NCBI RefSeq assembly: GCF_003860465.1
Contig: NZ_CP034184.1
Coordinates: 434,001 to 498,000, forward strand
DNA from: Deinococcus psychrotolerans
Lineage (GTDB): Bacteria; Deinococcota; Deinococci; Deinococcales; Deinococcaceae
DNA length: 64,000 nucleotides
Direction of reading: 5' to 3'
The translations under genes were made by a program, and so were the position numbers. Below are positions 24,141 to 33,205 of the stretch, in pieces. The notes below the pieces were generated by a model. The model searched no databases, had not been told where the DNA came from, and was given only the letters and a program-made list of their open reading frames with translations. Numbering within the stretch: position 1 is the first letter of the stretch; each line of letters opens with the position of its first letter.

Positions 24141-24245
24141 ACCATCGATGTTGCACTTCCAGTCACCGACATACCAGGGTTGGGCGGCCTGCGAAAAACC
24201 GCAGAGCGCAAGCAGACTGAGCATGATCATTTTGCGTTGCATCAT
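24141..24245 (-). pseudogene. N-terminal stub of a secreted protein, cut by IS3 element B
   Basis: ATG 24245, with GGAGGTTG in front, starts MMQRKMIMLSLLALCGFSQA, a signal peptide, and continues AQPWYVGDWKC before running into the IS end. The rest of the gene is missing. The mature start resembles small secreted proteins, but no family is assigned. Confidence 0.6.
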
Positions 24246-24398
24246 CAACCTCCAAAAAGTCTTGAACTCGAATGGACGAATAGTTTCACATCTGAGAGGC
24301 AAGAATAAGAGGAGGAGCGTCAAACGGTCGTCAAAAGCTTAGATAGACCGCAGGCGTTAGAACATAGGGTCGATCGAGACAGGTAGGTGACCTTCCTC

Positions 24399-24710
24399 TC
24401 ACTCGCTCAGGTAATCTTCCGGTTCGATCCCTTCCATCACCAAGCCGATCTGCTCTCCGATCTCAGCACGCAGCTCCTCGGCGTCTTTCTTCTCTGGCTT
24501 CCAGTTCTCAAAGCGGATTTCGGCTTGGCGTGATGTAGCCACTCGCATCTCGAATTCTGGATACTTGTCGGCTGCCCAGATCTCTAGGCCCTCTTGCAGG
24601 AACGCGGCCATCTTCTCGCCGTCCCACTGGCGAGTCCGGGTGACGGCTTTGCTCACAGAGATTTTGACGGGTGGTGGCCGAACAAAACGGATAAGGACAT
24701 TTCTGGACAT
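24399..24710 (-). CDS. Hypothetical protein
   Basis: A 103-residue acidic protein from ATG 24710 (SRNVLIRFVRPPPVKISVSK). It contains WDGEKMAAFLQEGLEIWAAD and ends EGIEPEDYLSE. Charged helices dominate. No Shine-Dalgarno is obvious. It is followed by nothing and preceded by a second small gene in the same direction, so the two may be one unit. Not recognised. Confidence 0.6.
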   Translation of the reverse strand: MSRNVLIRFVRPPPVKISVSKAVTRTRQWDGEKMAAFLQEGLEIWAADKYPEFEMRVATSRQAEIRFENWKPEKKDAEELRAEIGEQIGLVMEGIEPEDYLSE

Positions 24711-24729
24711 GACGTAATGGTAGCAAGGG

Positions 24730-24918
24730 TTACTCCGGCGCGTCCGCTTCGACGTGGTACGCCTCTTCCTCACCCTCGGCAATCCACACGTCATCCGGGC
24801 TGCGTTCCCAGATCAGCATCTGTCTGGCATGCATGGCGCAGGCAATGCGGGCTTGGCTAGCCATATCGAACCAGCCGATCTCGCCGGTAATGGTGTCGAT
24901 GAGCTGAGTGCGGGGCAT
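24730..24918 (-). CDS. Small hypothetical protein
   Basis: A 62-residue protein: PRTQLIDTITGEIGWFDMAS, then RIACAMHARQMLIWERSPDD and an acidic tail. It lies 19 bases upstream of the 103-residue gene in the same direction. It has no signal peptide or membrane segment. The function is unknown. Confidence 0.55.
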   Translation of the reverse strand: MPRTQLIDTITGEIGWFDMASQARIACAMHARQMLIWERSPDDVWIAEGEEEAYHVEADAPE

Positions 24919-24957
24919 GAATCAAAGATAGAAGTTGCGCGTGGTAAATTTCAGGTC

Positions 24958-25083
24958 ATGACCACCCATGAAGTCCCCGCCGCCTGGGCTGTCCAGCCGC
25001 CGCCCCGCGAGACGTTGAGCGTCCGCGTGCAGCCTGTGTTCCGCTCGGAGTTGGAAGCGTTCGTTGCTGAGTTGCAGAGCTAA
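24958..25083 (+). CDS. Possible small protein
   Basis: A 41-residue frame (TTHEVPAAWAVQPPPRETLS ... FRSELEAFVAELQS) divergent from the small gene at 24918. The codon use fits the surrounding genes, but no ribosome site is clear. It could be the end of a lost gene. Weak call. Confidence 0.3.
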   Translation: MTTHEVPAAWAVQPPPRETLSVRVQPVFRSELEAFVAELQS

Positions 25084-25580
25084 GGCTGGCGCGGGCTGCA
25101 AAAGCACCACGTGCTCGAGCACCTGCTACGGGGACTAATGACTGAAGAGGGGAAGGCGCAGGCGTGGAAACCACGGAAAGACCGTCCAGTGAACGTACCC
25201 GGTTGAGAGAATCGGTCCATTCACTGTGCGGCCTGCGCAGATGGGCACAGGCATTTTGGTTGTGGACCAAGCGGCGCAAACAGCGTTCGGCATGCTCGGT
25301 GCGGGTGGTTGTCGGCGCACAACGGGCGATCTGCGAGATACGAAGTCCCAGAGCCGAGAATGCCGTGCAGGGTACTCGAGAAACCCTTGAACAAACGGCG
25401 GTCACCGAAGAGCGGCTGGAACGGTTAGAGGTGGCGTGAGAACGCGCCAAACGGCACGTAGGTCTTCATGGATTAAGGATGCACCGAACCCGGAGCATTT
25501 TAAAGTTGCGGACTTTCATCTGCATTTCAGACCATAACCATTGCACCCAGCAGATAAAGCTATGACTTGGCTAGGGGGTT
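25084..25580. other. Intergenic stretch without a supported gene
   Basis: Both strands have open frames here (for example 25164-25439 on the plus strand), but they are rich in Arg/Ser, lack ribosome sites and resemble no family. The tail of a permease gene begins at 25581. It may be a relic of a mobile element. Confidence 0.4.
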
Positions 25581-26510
25581 TCAGCGTCCGCCGAATCCCC
25601 CAGCGGTGATGCCCTGGATAAAGGACTTGTTGCCGACGGCGAACACCACGAAGATGGGCAAAATTGCCAGCACGCTGCCCGTCATCAGCAGCGCCCAGTC
25701 GGTGTTGTACTGCCCACGCAGACCCGCCAAGCCCACCGTCAGTGTCTGCATCTCCGGTCTGGTGGTGGTGATCAACGGCCACAGAAAATTGTTCCACTGC
25801 GCGATGAAGGTAAAAATCCCCAATGCACCCAGCGCGGGCCGCGCCAGCGGCAGCATGATGCGCCAGAACACCTGCGCGTAACTCGCGCCGTCGATGCGGG
25901 CGGCCTCCTCCAGCTCTCTGGGGATGGTCAGAAACGCCTGACGCAGTAGAAATGTGCCGAAGCTGCTGAAAGCAAATGGCAAGATCAGCGCAGCGTACGT
26001 GTCAATCCAACCGAGTTGCCTTACCAGGATGAAATTGGGAATCAGCGTGACCTGCGAGGGAATCATCAGGGCACTGAGGTACAGCAAGAACAGCAGTTCA
26101 CGCCCCCGGAAGTGCAGGCGGGCAAAAGCGTAGGCGGCCATACTGCACACCAGCAGTTGCAAAGCCGTGACGGCCAGCGACACAAACAAGCTGTTGAGCA
26201 TCAACCGCCCGAATGGAATCAGGCTGAAGATGCGGGTGTAGTTTTGCCACTGCGCCTCGGCAGGCAGCAGCGCGGGCGGGTACTTGAAGATTTCGGTGGG
26301 GGCTTTAAGACTGCTGGAGATCATCCAGATAAACGGTGCGGACATGCTGAGTGCTCCCAGCAGCAGGACGCCGAAAATGACCCAGTTGAGCGTAGGGTTC
26401 CGGCTGCGCCGTCCGCTCACTTGAAGCTGAGTCTGAGGTGGTTGCGTGGTCTCTACCGTCACCAGACGCCCCCTTCTCCCCAAATAAAACGGGTCTGCTT
26501 CTCTATCCAA
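25581..26510 (-). CDS. ABC sugar permease, MalG type
   Basis: A 309-residue permease with six membrane spans (WVIFGVLLLGALSMSAPFIW first) and the EAA loop EEAARIDGASYAQVFWRIML. The start is TTG 26510, four bases past the stop of the upstream permease, with AAGG in front. It is the last gene of the second sugar operon. It ends QGITAGGFGG at 25581 and forms a pair with the MalF-type protein. Confidence 0.9.
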   Translation of the reverse strand: MDREADPFYLGRRGRLVTVETTQPPQTQLQVSGRRSRNPTLNWVIFGVLLLGALSMSAPFIWMISSSLKAPTEIFKYPPALLPAEAQWQNYTRIFSLIPFGRLMLNSLFVSLAVTALQLLVCSMAAYAFARLHFRGRELLFLLYLSALMIPSQVTLIPNFILVRQLGWIDTYAALILPFAFSSFGTFLLRQAFLTIPRELEEAARIDGASYAQVFWRIMLPLARPALGALGIFTFIAQWNNFLWPLITTTRPEMQTLTVGLAGLRGQYNTDWALLMTGSVLAILPIFVVFAVGNKSFIQGITAGGFGGR

Positions 26511-26513
26511 GCC

Positions 26514-27401
26514 TTAATCATAATGAACCCACCGATGTTGCAAGCGGTACTGCACCAGCGTAAAGGCCAAGATAATAGCGAACAAGATCATGGCAGCGGC
26601 GCTGGCGTAGCCCATGCGGTAAAACTGGAAGGCGTTCTGGTAGACGTAGTACACGATGGTGTTGGTGGCGTTCGCGGGGCCGCCCTGGGTCATCACGAAC
26701 GCCAAATCGAACACCTGAAACGAGCCGATCAAACTGACGATGGCGACGAAAAAAGTGGTGGGTGACAAGAGCGGCAGGGTGATGAAGCGGTGCTTTTTCC
26801 AGCCCACCGCGCCGTCGATCTCGCCCGCTTCGTAAGCCTCGCGGGGGATGCCCTGCAAACCCGCCAAGAACAGTACCATCGAGTAGCCCAGCCCCTGCCA
26901 GATGGCAACGATAATCAAAGCAGGCAGTGCATACTTCGACGAATTCAGCCAGCCCGGCAAGTCCTGTACGCCCACGGCACTGAGCAGAGCATTAAGGACG
27001 CCGAAGTTGCTGTTAAAGATCCACGACCAGATCAGCGCGACTGCTACCGTGGACGACACCACCGGCAGAAAATAGATGACGCGCAGGGCGTTCTGGCCCC
27101 AGACGCCCCGGTTGAGCAGCAGCGCCACGAAAAACGCCAAGATCATCTGTACCGGTACCGTCCAGATCACGTAGAAGAAGGTGTTGCGCATAACCTTGTG
27201 AAACAGCTTGTCCTCAAACAGCAACTGGCGGTAATTGTCCAACCCGGCCCAGTGCGGCGCGGTAAACAGATCCCAGCTGGAAAACGAAATGCCGAAGGCC
27301 GCCAGTACCGGCAGCAGTACGAACACCATGAACAGCAGCAGGCTGGGGGCCAAGAAGAGCCACGCGCTGCGGGTCTCCTCACGGGCCATCCTGCCGCTCA
27401 T
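26514..27401 (-). CDS. ABC sugar permease, MalF type
   Basis: A 295-residue permease with six spans (SAWLFLAPSLLLFMVFVLLP first) and the loop YEAGEIDGAVGWKKHRFITL, in which the usual EAA is AGE. It overlaps the amidohydrolase gene by four bases. Translation is therefore coupled from the amidohydrolase through both permeases. The operon has no ATPase, as for the first sugar operon. Confidence 0.9.
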   Translation of the reverse strand: MSGRMAREETRSAWLFLAPSLLLFMVFVLLPVLAAFGISFSSWDLFTAPHWAGLDNYRQLLFEDKLFHKVMRNTFFYVIWTVPVQMILAFFVALLLNRGVWGQNALRVIYFLPVVSSTVAVALIWSWIFNSNFGVLNALLSAVGVQDLPGWLNSSKYALPALIIVAIWQGLGYSMVLFLAGLQGIPREAYEAGEIDGAVGWKKHRFITLPLLSPTTFFVAIVSLIGSFQVFDLAFVMTQGGPANATNTIVYYVYQNAFQFYRMGYASAAAMILFAIILAFTLVQYRLQHRWVHYD

Positions 27402-28276
27402 GCGCCGCCGATACCAAAGATATGGGCAGCGTTACGGTAAAAGATCTGCTCTTGATCGTCGGCGCTCAACCCCATGGCGTCAAAAGCGTCTCTCCAGCGC
27501 TTGACGTCTCCGGCGATGCGGTTGAGATCACTGTCGCTGCCGTAGACCAGTTTGCGCGGCGAGATCTCGCGGCCAATGTAGCCTCCCTCGACGATGTGGT
27601 GGTGCACCACGTCCCCGCCGCTGACATCGAAGTACAGCCGGGGCCGCCAGCGGGCGATCGCGCAGGCGGTGCGGTAATCCGGCCATCCCAGATGTGCGCC
27701 GATCATGAACAGCTCAGGAAAGTAAAAGGCGATGGTGTCCAGGTAGATCGGCTGCATCCGGGCACTGGAAAAGCCGTAGGGCCGGGTGCGAATCTGCCGA
27801 CCAAGCTCCTGAACCAACTTCTCCTCTGCCTCACCTTCGGGCGGCGCTTTCCAGGCGTCTTCCTTCGCCCCCATCAGGTAGTCCACCGGGCCGCCCAGAA
27901 TCCCGGTGTGAAACAGAATCCGTAGTCCCCGCGCCTGGGCCTGCTCATAGAAGGGGTAGTAGGCTTCATCGTCGTAGTTTTTGGACACGCCGATCACCTT
28001 GATGCCGTGAAAGCCGCGTTGATAAAAGTCCTCGACGGTGCTGACCGGGTCGCGGTCTAAGTCGAGTCGGCCCATGGCGATCACCAGATCGGGCCGCTGC
28101 TCGAGCGCCCGCGCCAGTGCGTCGTTGCCCCGTCCCGGATTGGCCAGCAGCCCGATTTTGACGATGCCCACCTGCTCGCAGACCTCAGCCATCTCTTCTA
28201 AAAAGCCGTCCTCCGCGCCGCGCGTCGTCAGGCGATCCCAGTGGCCGTAGTGAACGTGTGCGTCGATAATCTTCAA
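27398..28276 (-). CDS. Amidohydrolase family 2 metal-dependent hydrolase
   Basis: A 292-residue TIM-barrel hydrolase. IIDAHVHYGHW at the N-terminus gives the HxH metal motif; GFHGIKVIGVSKNYDDE (Lys/Glu region), ILFHTGILGG, LFMIGAHLGWPDY and KLVYGSDSDL supply the later His and Asp ligands. The start is TTG 28276 with AGGAGG seven bases upstream, giving the standard family start; a longer upstream frame is not supported. Relatives include sugar lactonases (fuconolactonase, rhamnonolactonase) and decarboxylases. Placement between a binding protein and permeases points to a sugar-derived substrate. Confidence 0.85.
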   Translation of the reverse strand: MKIIDAHVHYGHWDRLTTRGAEDGFLEEMAEVCEQVGIVKIGLLANPGRGNDALARALEQRPDLVIAMGRLDLDRDPVSTVEDFYQRGFHGIKVIGVSKNYDDEAYYPFYEQAQARGLRILFHTGILGGPVDYLMGAKEDAWKAPPEGEAEEKLVQELGRQIRTRPYGFSSARMQPIYLDTIAFYFPELFMIGAHLGWPDYRTACAIARWRPRLYFDVSGGDVVHHHIVEGGYIGREISPRKLVYGSDSDLNRIAGDVKRWRDAFDAMGLSADDQEQIFYRNAAHIFGIGGA

Positions 28277-28353
28277 GGGCAAAACCTCCTGTGGATTAAA
28301 GGAATCGGGGCGGTGGCCGGAGAGCGTTCCCCAGTCCACCGCCCCGCTCAGGT

Positions 28354-29577
28354 TTACTTGAGCATCTTGTTGACGTCGGGCGCGATCTTATCAAGCGCAG
28401 CTTTAGCGGTGCTTTCACCGTTCCAGACCGTGTCGAGCGCTGGGTTGAGCATGGTGTTGGTGATCTGGACATAAGCGGCGAAGTTGGGATAGACGCCCTT
28501 ACGGTCACTCTCGGCCAGAAAAACAGATTTGAATGGCACATCGAAAGCGGCGGCGACGGCTTTGTCGCGGTTCATGGCGGGCACGGCCCCGCCCGCTTTG
28601 GCGAAGATGATTTGCCCTTGCTGACCGGCCAAATACTGAAGGAATGTCCAAGCTTCGGCTTTGTGCTGGCTGTTGGCATTCATCGCGAAGCCCGCGCCGC
28701 CCACCGTGTTGGCCCGCAGGCCGCTGGGACCGGTGGGCAGCGGAGCCACCGCCCACTTGAACGGCGCAGTCTTGAAAGTGGTCAGGCGGGCGGCGTTGGT
28801 CATCACCATCGCCGCCTGACCACTGCTGAACAGTTGGGTGCTGTCGCCAATCTGCGCCATCTCTTGGAACGCTGGAGCCACTTTGTCTTTGTTGATGAGG
28901 TCGCCCAGGAACTGAATGGCCTGCACGCCTTTGGGGTCATTGAGCATGAATTTGGTCGGGTTGAAGGGATCGTCGAAGACCTTGCCGCCGTTCTGATACA
29001 CAAACGTCGGCCACTTGTTGTTCTCCAGGATCACGCCGTAGCGGCTGACCCGGCTGCCACTGCGCTGCGTGAGTTTCAGGGCGGCGGTCCGCAGATCAGC
29101 CCACTTCCATTTGTCGGTGGGATAGGCAAGCTTGGCGGCGTCGAAGGCGTCTTTGTTGTAATACAACACCATGGTGTCGTTGTCACGCGGAATGGAAAAG
29201 AGGCCGCCTTTATACTTGTGAATCGCCAGAAATTCGGGGTTGTAGTCCGCGATAGGGAATTTGTCCTTAGCGATGTATGAATCCAGGCGCTCCAACTGAG
29301 CGCGGCTGGCATAAGTGGGAACGTTGGTGATGAACATCACGTCCGGCCCAGCCTTGGCGGCCAGTTGAGCGTCCAGTTTCGTCCAGTATCCACTCCAAGG
29401 GGTCTGCTGGTAGTCCACCTGAATATCGGGATGGGTGGCGTTGAAATTCTTGACGATCTCCAAAAAGGGCGGCGCTTCAGCGGGATCGCCCCAGAACGAG
29501 AACACCAGCTTGGTGGCCGCTGAGGCCGATGAGGTCAGCATCAAGCTGGCGAGGAGCGTCAAGGTGGCTTTTTTCAT
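28354..29577 (-). CDS. ABC transporter sugar-binding protein
   Basis: A 407-residue family 1 solute-binding protein. Signal peptide: ATLTLLASLMLTSSASA. Then KLVFSFWGDPAEAPPF, FNATHPDIQVDYQQTPW, KAGPDVMFITNVPTY, SSGQAAMVMTNAARL and VGGAGFAMNANSQHKAEAW, all typical positions of the family. GGAGGTTCC precedes ATG 29577. It is the first transport gene after the ROK regulator and 77 bases before the amidohydrolase. Confidence 0.92.
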   Translation of the reverse strand: MKKATLTLLASLMLTSSASAATKLVFSFWGDPAEAPPFLEIVKNFNATHPDIQVDYQQTPWSGYWTKLDAQLAAKAGPDVMFITNVPTYASRAQLERLDSYIAKDKFPIADYNPEFLAIHKYKGGLFSIPRDNDTMVLYYNKDAFDAAKLAYPTDKWKWADLRTAALKLTQRSGSRVSRYGVILENNKWPTFVYQNGGKVFDDPFNPTKFMLNDPKGVQAIQFLGDLINKDKVAPAFQEMAQIGDSTQLFSSGQAAMVMTNAARLTTFKTAPFKWAVAPLPTGPSGLRANTVGGAGFAMNANSQHKAEAWTFLQYLAGQQGQIIFAKAGGAVPAMNRDKAVAAAFDVPFKSVFLAESDRKGVYPNFAAYVQITNTMLNPALDTVWNGESTAKAALDKIAPDVNKMLK

Positions 29578-29652
29578 TTGGAACCTCCGGCCCGCAACGG
29601 GCGTGAGAGCATGAGCGGGCGGCTAAACGCGGTCGGGAGTGCGGTACGCTTT

Positions 29653-30750
29653 TCAGGCGTGGGCGGACTGGTGTGGTCTTGCACGGTCACTCAACTCCTC
29701 GAGCAGATCAGCGCTGGCCCTCGCGGCAGCCATCTGTGCGGCTCCCTGCACCACCGCGCTGTCTGGAAACTGCGAAATGCACAACTGCGGCGCGAACGGC
29801 AAGCTCTCCTGCAACTGACGCTGAAGACTGGGAAGCTGCGCCAGCAACTTGCTGCCGATCCTGCCGCCGATCACGATCCGGGCAGGATCGAGCGTGAGGG
29901 TCAGCACCTGCAGAGCGCTCAGAAGGGCGCTCAGGAAGGGGCGCATGGCCGCGCGCTCCAGGATGGCCGGGGAGCGCCCCGCCAGCAGCGGGAGCAGCTG
30001 CGTGGCCTGCAAACCCAGCAGACGGGCCAAACCGGTTTCAGACAGCAACTGTTCTAGATTCTCGCCGCCCGCGCCGGGCAGGTAGCCGAGCTCTCCCGCT
30101 CTGCCTTGATGGCCGTCCAGCAGCTCCCGGCCCTGGGTGATGCCCACACCGAAGCCGCTGCCGATTGAGACGAAGGCCAGCAACTCACCGGGGCGCGCTT
30201 CACTGACGGCGGCCAGATTGACGTCGTTGTAAAGCAAGACGGGGAAGCTCAGTTCACTGCGCAGCCGCGTGAGCGTGGCGGGGTCTTCGAGTTCAGGCAA
30301 ATTGGGAGCGTGACTCACCACGCCGTCCCGGACCACACCCGGCAGACCCAGGGCCAGCGCACGCGGGACTTGGCCCTGTGGCCCGCAGAGAGCGTCGATT
30401 GCGCGTTTCAAGGCTGGCCCCAGTTCACCGCTGGCTTCCCCGCCACGCCAGGGAACTGAACGCTGTTCCAACAAGTCGCCGCGCAAATCGCCCAGACCTA
30501 ACCGCAGTTCATGCACGTCCACTTCCGCGCCCACCACCAGCCGGGAGCGGTGGTTGAGGTTCACCAGCTTGGGCGGCCTGCCGAGTGTGCTGCGTCCCTG
30601 ACCCAGTTCCAGCAGCAGATCTTGCTGCAGCAGCGTGTCGATGGCCGCTGAAGTTGCAGGCTTGGAGCGCCGCAGATGCCGCGCCAAATCTGCGCGCGAA
30701 CCTGGGCCGTACTGCTGAATGTGAAGCCAGACCTGCTGAGCGATATTCAC
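29653..30750 (-). CDS. ROK-family transcriptional regulator
   Basis: A 365-residue NagC/XylR-type regulator. Residues 1-60 form a winged helix (GSRADLARHLRRSKPATSAA, STLGRPPKLV). The ROK body follows (ALGLPGVVRDG, LLYNDVNLAAVSEA, FVSIGSGFGVGI, AGELGYLPGAGGENLEQLLS). The cysteine cluster of zinc-binding ROK proteins is absent. GTG 30750 with GGAGG three bases upstream is chosen over a longer frame. It lies upstream of the binding-protein gene in the same direction and divergent from the glycosidase, so it could control both. Confidence 0.88.
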   Translation of the reverse strand: MNIAQQVWLHIQQYGPGSRADLARHLRRSKPATSAAIDTLLQQDLLLELGQGRSTLGRPPKLVNLNHRSRLVVGAEVDVHELRLGLGDLRGDLLEQRSVPWRGGEASGELGPALKRAIDALCGPQGQVPRALALGLPGVVRDGVVSHAPNLPELEDPATLTRLRSELSFPVLLYNDVNLAAVSEARPGELLAFVSIGSGFGVGITQGRELLDGHQGRAGELGYLPGAGGENLEQLLSETGLARLLGLQATQLLPLLAGRSPAILERAAMRPFLSALLSALQVLTLTLDPARIVIGGRIGSKLLAQLPSLQRQLQESLPFAPQLCISQFPDSAVVQGAAQMAAARASADLLEELSDRARPHQSAHA

Positions 30751-31116
30751 AGTCCTCCAGTGGAGTCCAAACGAACCAACAATCTGCAGAGAGGAGCGTG
30801 ACAACGTTGCCTTTAGTTAGGTGAGATACCTGAAAGCGTAGCCCTGAAGTGCGGGCAAGTCAAGCAAGAGTGGCCTGTTTGTTCGTTGTACCGAGTGCAT
30901 CCTCAGCATGTCTCCTGATTGGCCCTTTGCGGATAACCGTCTATAGTTAGGCCACTTCAAATCAGCGTCAGGGCGGGGCACACTTCAGGGATTTTTGTGG
31001 GAGCGTCAGAGGAGCAAAGCAGAGCACGATGACTGGGTGTATTTGCCTTTTTTCCTGTCTGGCGGCCTGCTCCGAAGCAGATTTGCGCCCAGCGCGATCA
31101 GAGGATGGAGGATCAC
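30751..31116. promoter_or_regulatory. Divergent control region between ROK regulator and glycosidase
   Basis: A 366-base gap with no gene. TAGTTAGG occurs twice (about 30815 and 30953), once near each end. These could be regulator half sites. No perfect palindrome is obvious. The glycosidase start has its own GGAGG. Confidence 0.35.
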
Positions 31117-32415
31117 ATGGACAAAGTTGAGCAGGCATACCAAGAAGCTCTTCAAGTGCTGCGCGGCTGCGCCTCTCCGCTAGGCCTCAAAGCCAGTTCG
31201 CTGGGCAGCGGCTATCCACAGGTGTGGGCCAGAGACGCGCCGATCACGGCTCTGGGCGCGCTGATGACCGGGGACGAGGAGCTGATTCAGGCGGTACGGG
31301 TCAGCTTAGAGACGCTGGGCGCACATCAGAGCGCACTAGGCATGATTCCACTGAATGTAGACACGCGCACCGGGGAAGTGACCACCGAAAATGCCGGGGC
31401 CATCGACGCCAACATGTGGTTTGTGCTGGGCCACTTCGCTTATCACCAGACCACCGGCGATGCGGCTTTTTTGCGGGCAGCCTGGCCGCGCCTTCAAGCG
31501 GCGCTGACCTGGCTGGCGTACCAGGACATGAACGGCTGCGGCCTGCTCGAAGCGCCGGAGGCCGCCGACTGGGCCGACTTATACTCGACCCGTTACAACA
31601 CGCTGTATGCCAATGCGCTCTATGTCGGCACCTTGGAAGCCGCCGCGCAGCTCAGCGCTGCATTGGACAGCGCATCAGGCGAGGGTCAGCAGCTCCGGGA
31701 ACAGGCCGCCGACGTGCGGCGCAAGATCAACTTGCTGCTGTGGCTGGACCGGCCCTGGAATGGTCACGAGTTCGGGCAGCAACTCGAGGAACTCAGGGCC
31801 ATGCGGCTGGAATGGTTTTTCCTCTATCAGAATACCGCCACCCTGACCGAGAAGCCGTTTTACCTGTCCTGGGCAGGCTTCCGCGAATTTGGCAACACTT
31901 TCGACGGGTTTGGCAACATGCTGGCCATCTTGTTCGGCGTGGCTGATTCTGAGCAGACGAGCAGCATTCTGGATTACGCCCACGCGGCGGGCACCGACGA
32001 TCCTGCTCCACTGAAGGCCTTTTTTCCGCCGATCTATCCCGGTGAGCGCGACTGGCGAGAGCACTTCCGCAGCCGCAACCTGAACCTGCCCGATCAGTAC
32101 CACAACGGCGGCATCTGGCCATTTCTGGGCGGATTCTACGTGCTGACCCTGCAACAAGTCGGCATGCGTGGCCGTGCAGAGGAAGCGCTGCATAGTCTGG
32201 CGCTGGCCAACGAAAAAGGCCGCACCCGCCCCTGGGAATTCAACGAATGGCTGCACGGACGCTCCGGCAGGCCGATGGGGCATCCCCTGCAGGCTTGGTC
32301 GGCAGGGATGTACGTCTGCGCCTACCAAGCGGTCAGACTCGGGAAAATTCCAGCACTTCCCCTCAATCTCCATTCAACGCAACTGGGCGGGCAGATTCCC
32401 AGTTTCGAGCCTTAA
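31117..32415 (+). CDS. (Alpha/alpha)6-barrel glycoside hydrolase (GH100/GH63-like)
   Basis: A 432-residue cytoplasmic enzyme. GYPQVWARDAPITALGALM, NVDTRTGEVTTENAGAIDAN, LAYQDMNGCGLLEAPEAADW and YHNGGIWPFLGGFYVL match the six-hairpin glycosidase fold, and WEFNEWLHGRSGRPMGHPLQ with AWSAGMYVCAY is the typical end of neutral-invertase or glucosidase-like members. The conserved ARD and DW acidic residues are plausible catalytic groups. Start: ATG 31117 after GGAGGATCAC. The substrate is not determinable here; it presumably cuts the sugar imported by the divergent operon. Confidence 0.75.
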   Translation: MDKVEQAYQEALQVLRGCASPLGLKASSLGSGYPQVWARDAPITALGALMTGDEELIQAVRVSLETLGAHQSALGMIPLNVDTRTGEVTTENAGAIDANMWFVLGHFAYHQTTGDAAFLRAAWPRLQAALTWLAYQDMNGCGLLEAPEAADWADLYSTRYNTLYANALYVGTLEAAAQLSAALDSASGEGQQLREQAADVRRKINLLLWLDRPWNGHEFGQQLEELRAMRLEWFFLYQNTATLTEKPFYLSWAGFREFGNTFDGFGNMLAILFGVADSEQTSSILDYAHAAGTDDPAPLKAFFPPIYPGERDWREHFRSRNLNLPDQYHNGGIWPFLGGFYVLTLQQVGMRGRAEEALHSLALANEKGRTRPWEFNEWLHGRSGRPMGHPLQAWSAGMYVCAYQAVRLGKIPALPLNLHSTQLGGQIPSFEP

Positions 32416-32914
32416 AAATCCCGGCCTAAGCCGTGCGGAGATCAGGAGCAGGTCACAGTGGGCCTAACCCGTTTTTATGGTTCTCCGCGCAGTGGGTTAG
32501 AAATGACATTCGGGGATATGGCGACGCTGGGCGGTGTCCTCCAGCGGTTATGTTGCTCGTCTTGAATTCCAGATCACGCCGCTTTCAGCAGGCAGGTGAG
32601 TGCTAGACCGCAACCAGCCTCGCTGACGGGCTGAGCTGCTCATCCGATGAGGGCAGTGTGCGCCGCAGGGTTCATACCGACGAGGCGGCCGAGTGAGGCG
32701 GCTGCGCCGATGATGGTGTGGGAGAGCTAAAACTCCTGGCAAGCCTTCAGGACGACGGTTGAGTAGTCAAGTTGATCTCAACGCGTAGCAGCCCCGTGTA
32801 AGCCCTTCCTGGCCAGCCTTGAATGAAGAGCGGACACTCCAGCGTTTTCACTCGCTGAAGCCTGAGTTGTCGTTTCTGCGCTTTCCTGACGGTGAGCACG
32901 CTACTCTGATCCCC
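32416..32914. other. Intergenic stretch without a supported gene
   Basis: Only short frames rich in Arg and Pro are present. Minus-strand pieces such as AAASLGRLVGMNPAAHTALI are open but interrupted by stops, so this may be a worn transposase or other relic. Nothing is called. Confidence 0.4.
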
Positions 32915-33205
32915 ATGTCTCGCCACAAACGCAAGTCAGCGCCTCACCCTGACCCCTTGCCCCTCGGGCTGCTGATCATCGACGGCCTCGAAGGAGACCT
33001 CGCCCGAGTCGAGTTACCCAACGGCGGTACCCAAGATATTGTGCTGAGTCAATTGCCCGCTGGCCTCAAGGAAGGTGACGTGCTGCTCGTCACCGAGGCG
33101 GGCGCAGTGATCGACCATACCGAAACCCAGCGCCGCCGCGAGGGTGCCCAGACCCAGCTTGACGCCCTGAATGCCCAAGCGCCGAGTGGGGAGATTGACC
33201 TGTGA
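32915..33205 (+). CDS. DUF3006 family protein
   Basis: A 96-residue protein. It carries the DUF3006 pattern LLIIDGLEGDLARVELPNGG followed by LSQLPAGLKEGDVLLVTEAG, and a charged tail (RRREGAQTQLDALNAQ). ATG 32915 is chosen because it gives the normal family length. DUF3006 genes usually precede ComEC-like metallo-beta-lactamase proteins, as here with a four-base overlap. The domain is a small beta-barrel of unknown role, possibly a regulator or partner of the hydrolase. Confidence 0.85.
   Translation: MSRHKRKSAPHPDPLPLGLLIIDGLEGDLARVELPNGGTQDIVLSQLPAGLKEGDVLLVTEAGAVIDHTETQRRREGAQTQLDALNAQAPSGEIDL

Noticed and set aside
25164..25439. Plus-strand open frame of 91 residues
   Set aside because: No ribosome site, unusual composition and no recognisable motif; also open on the other strand.
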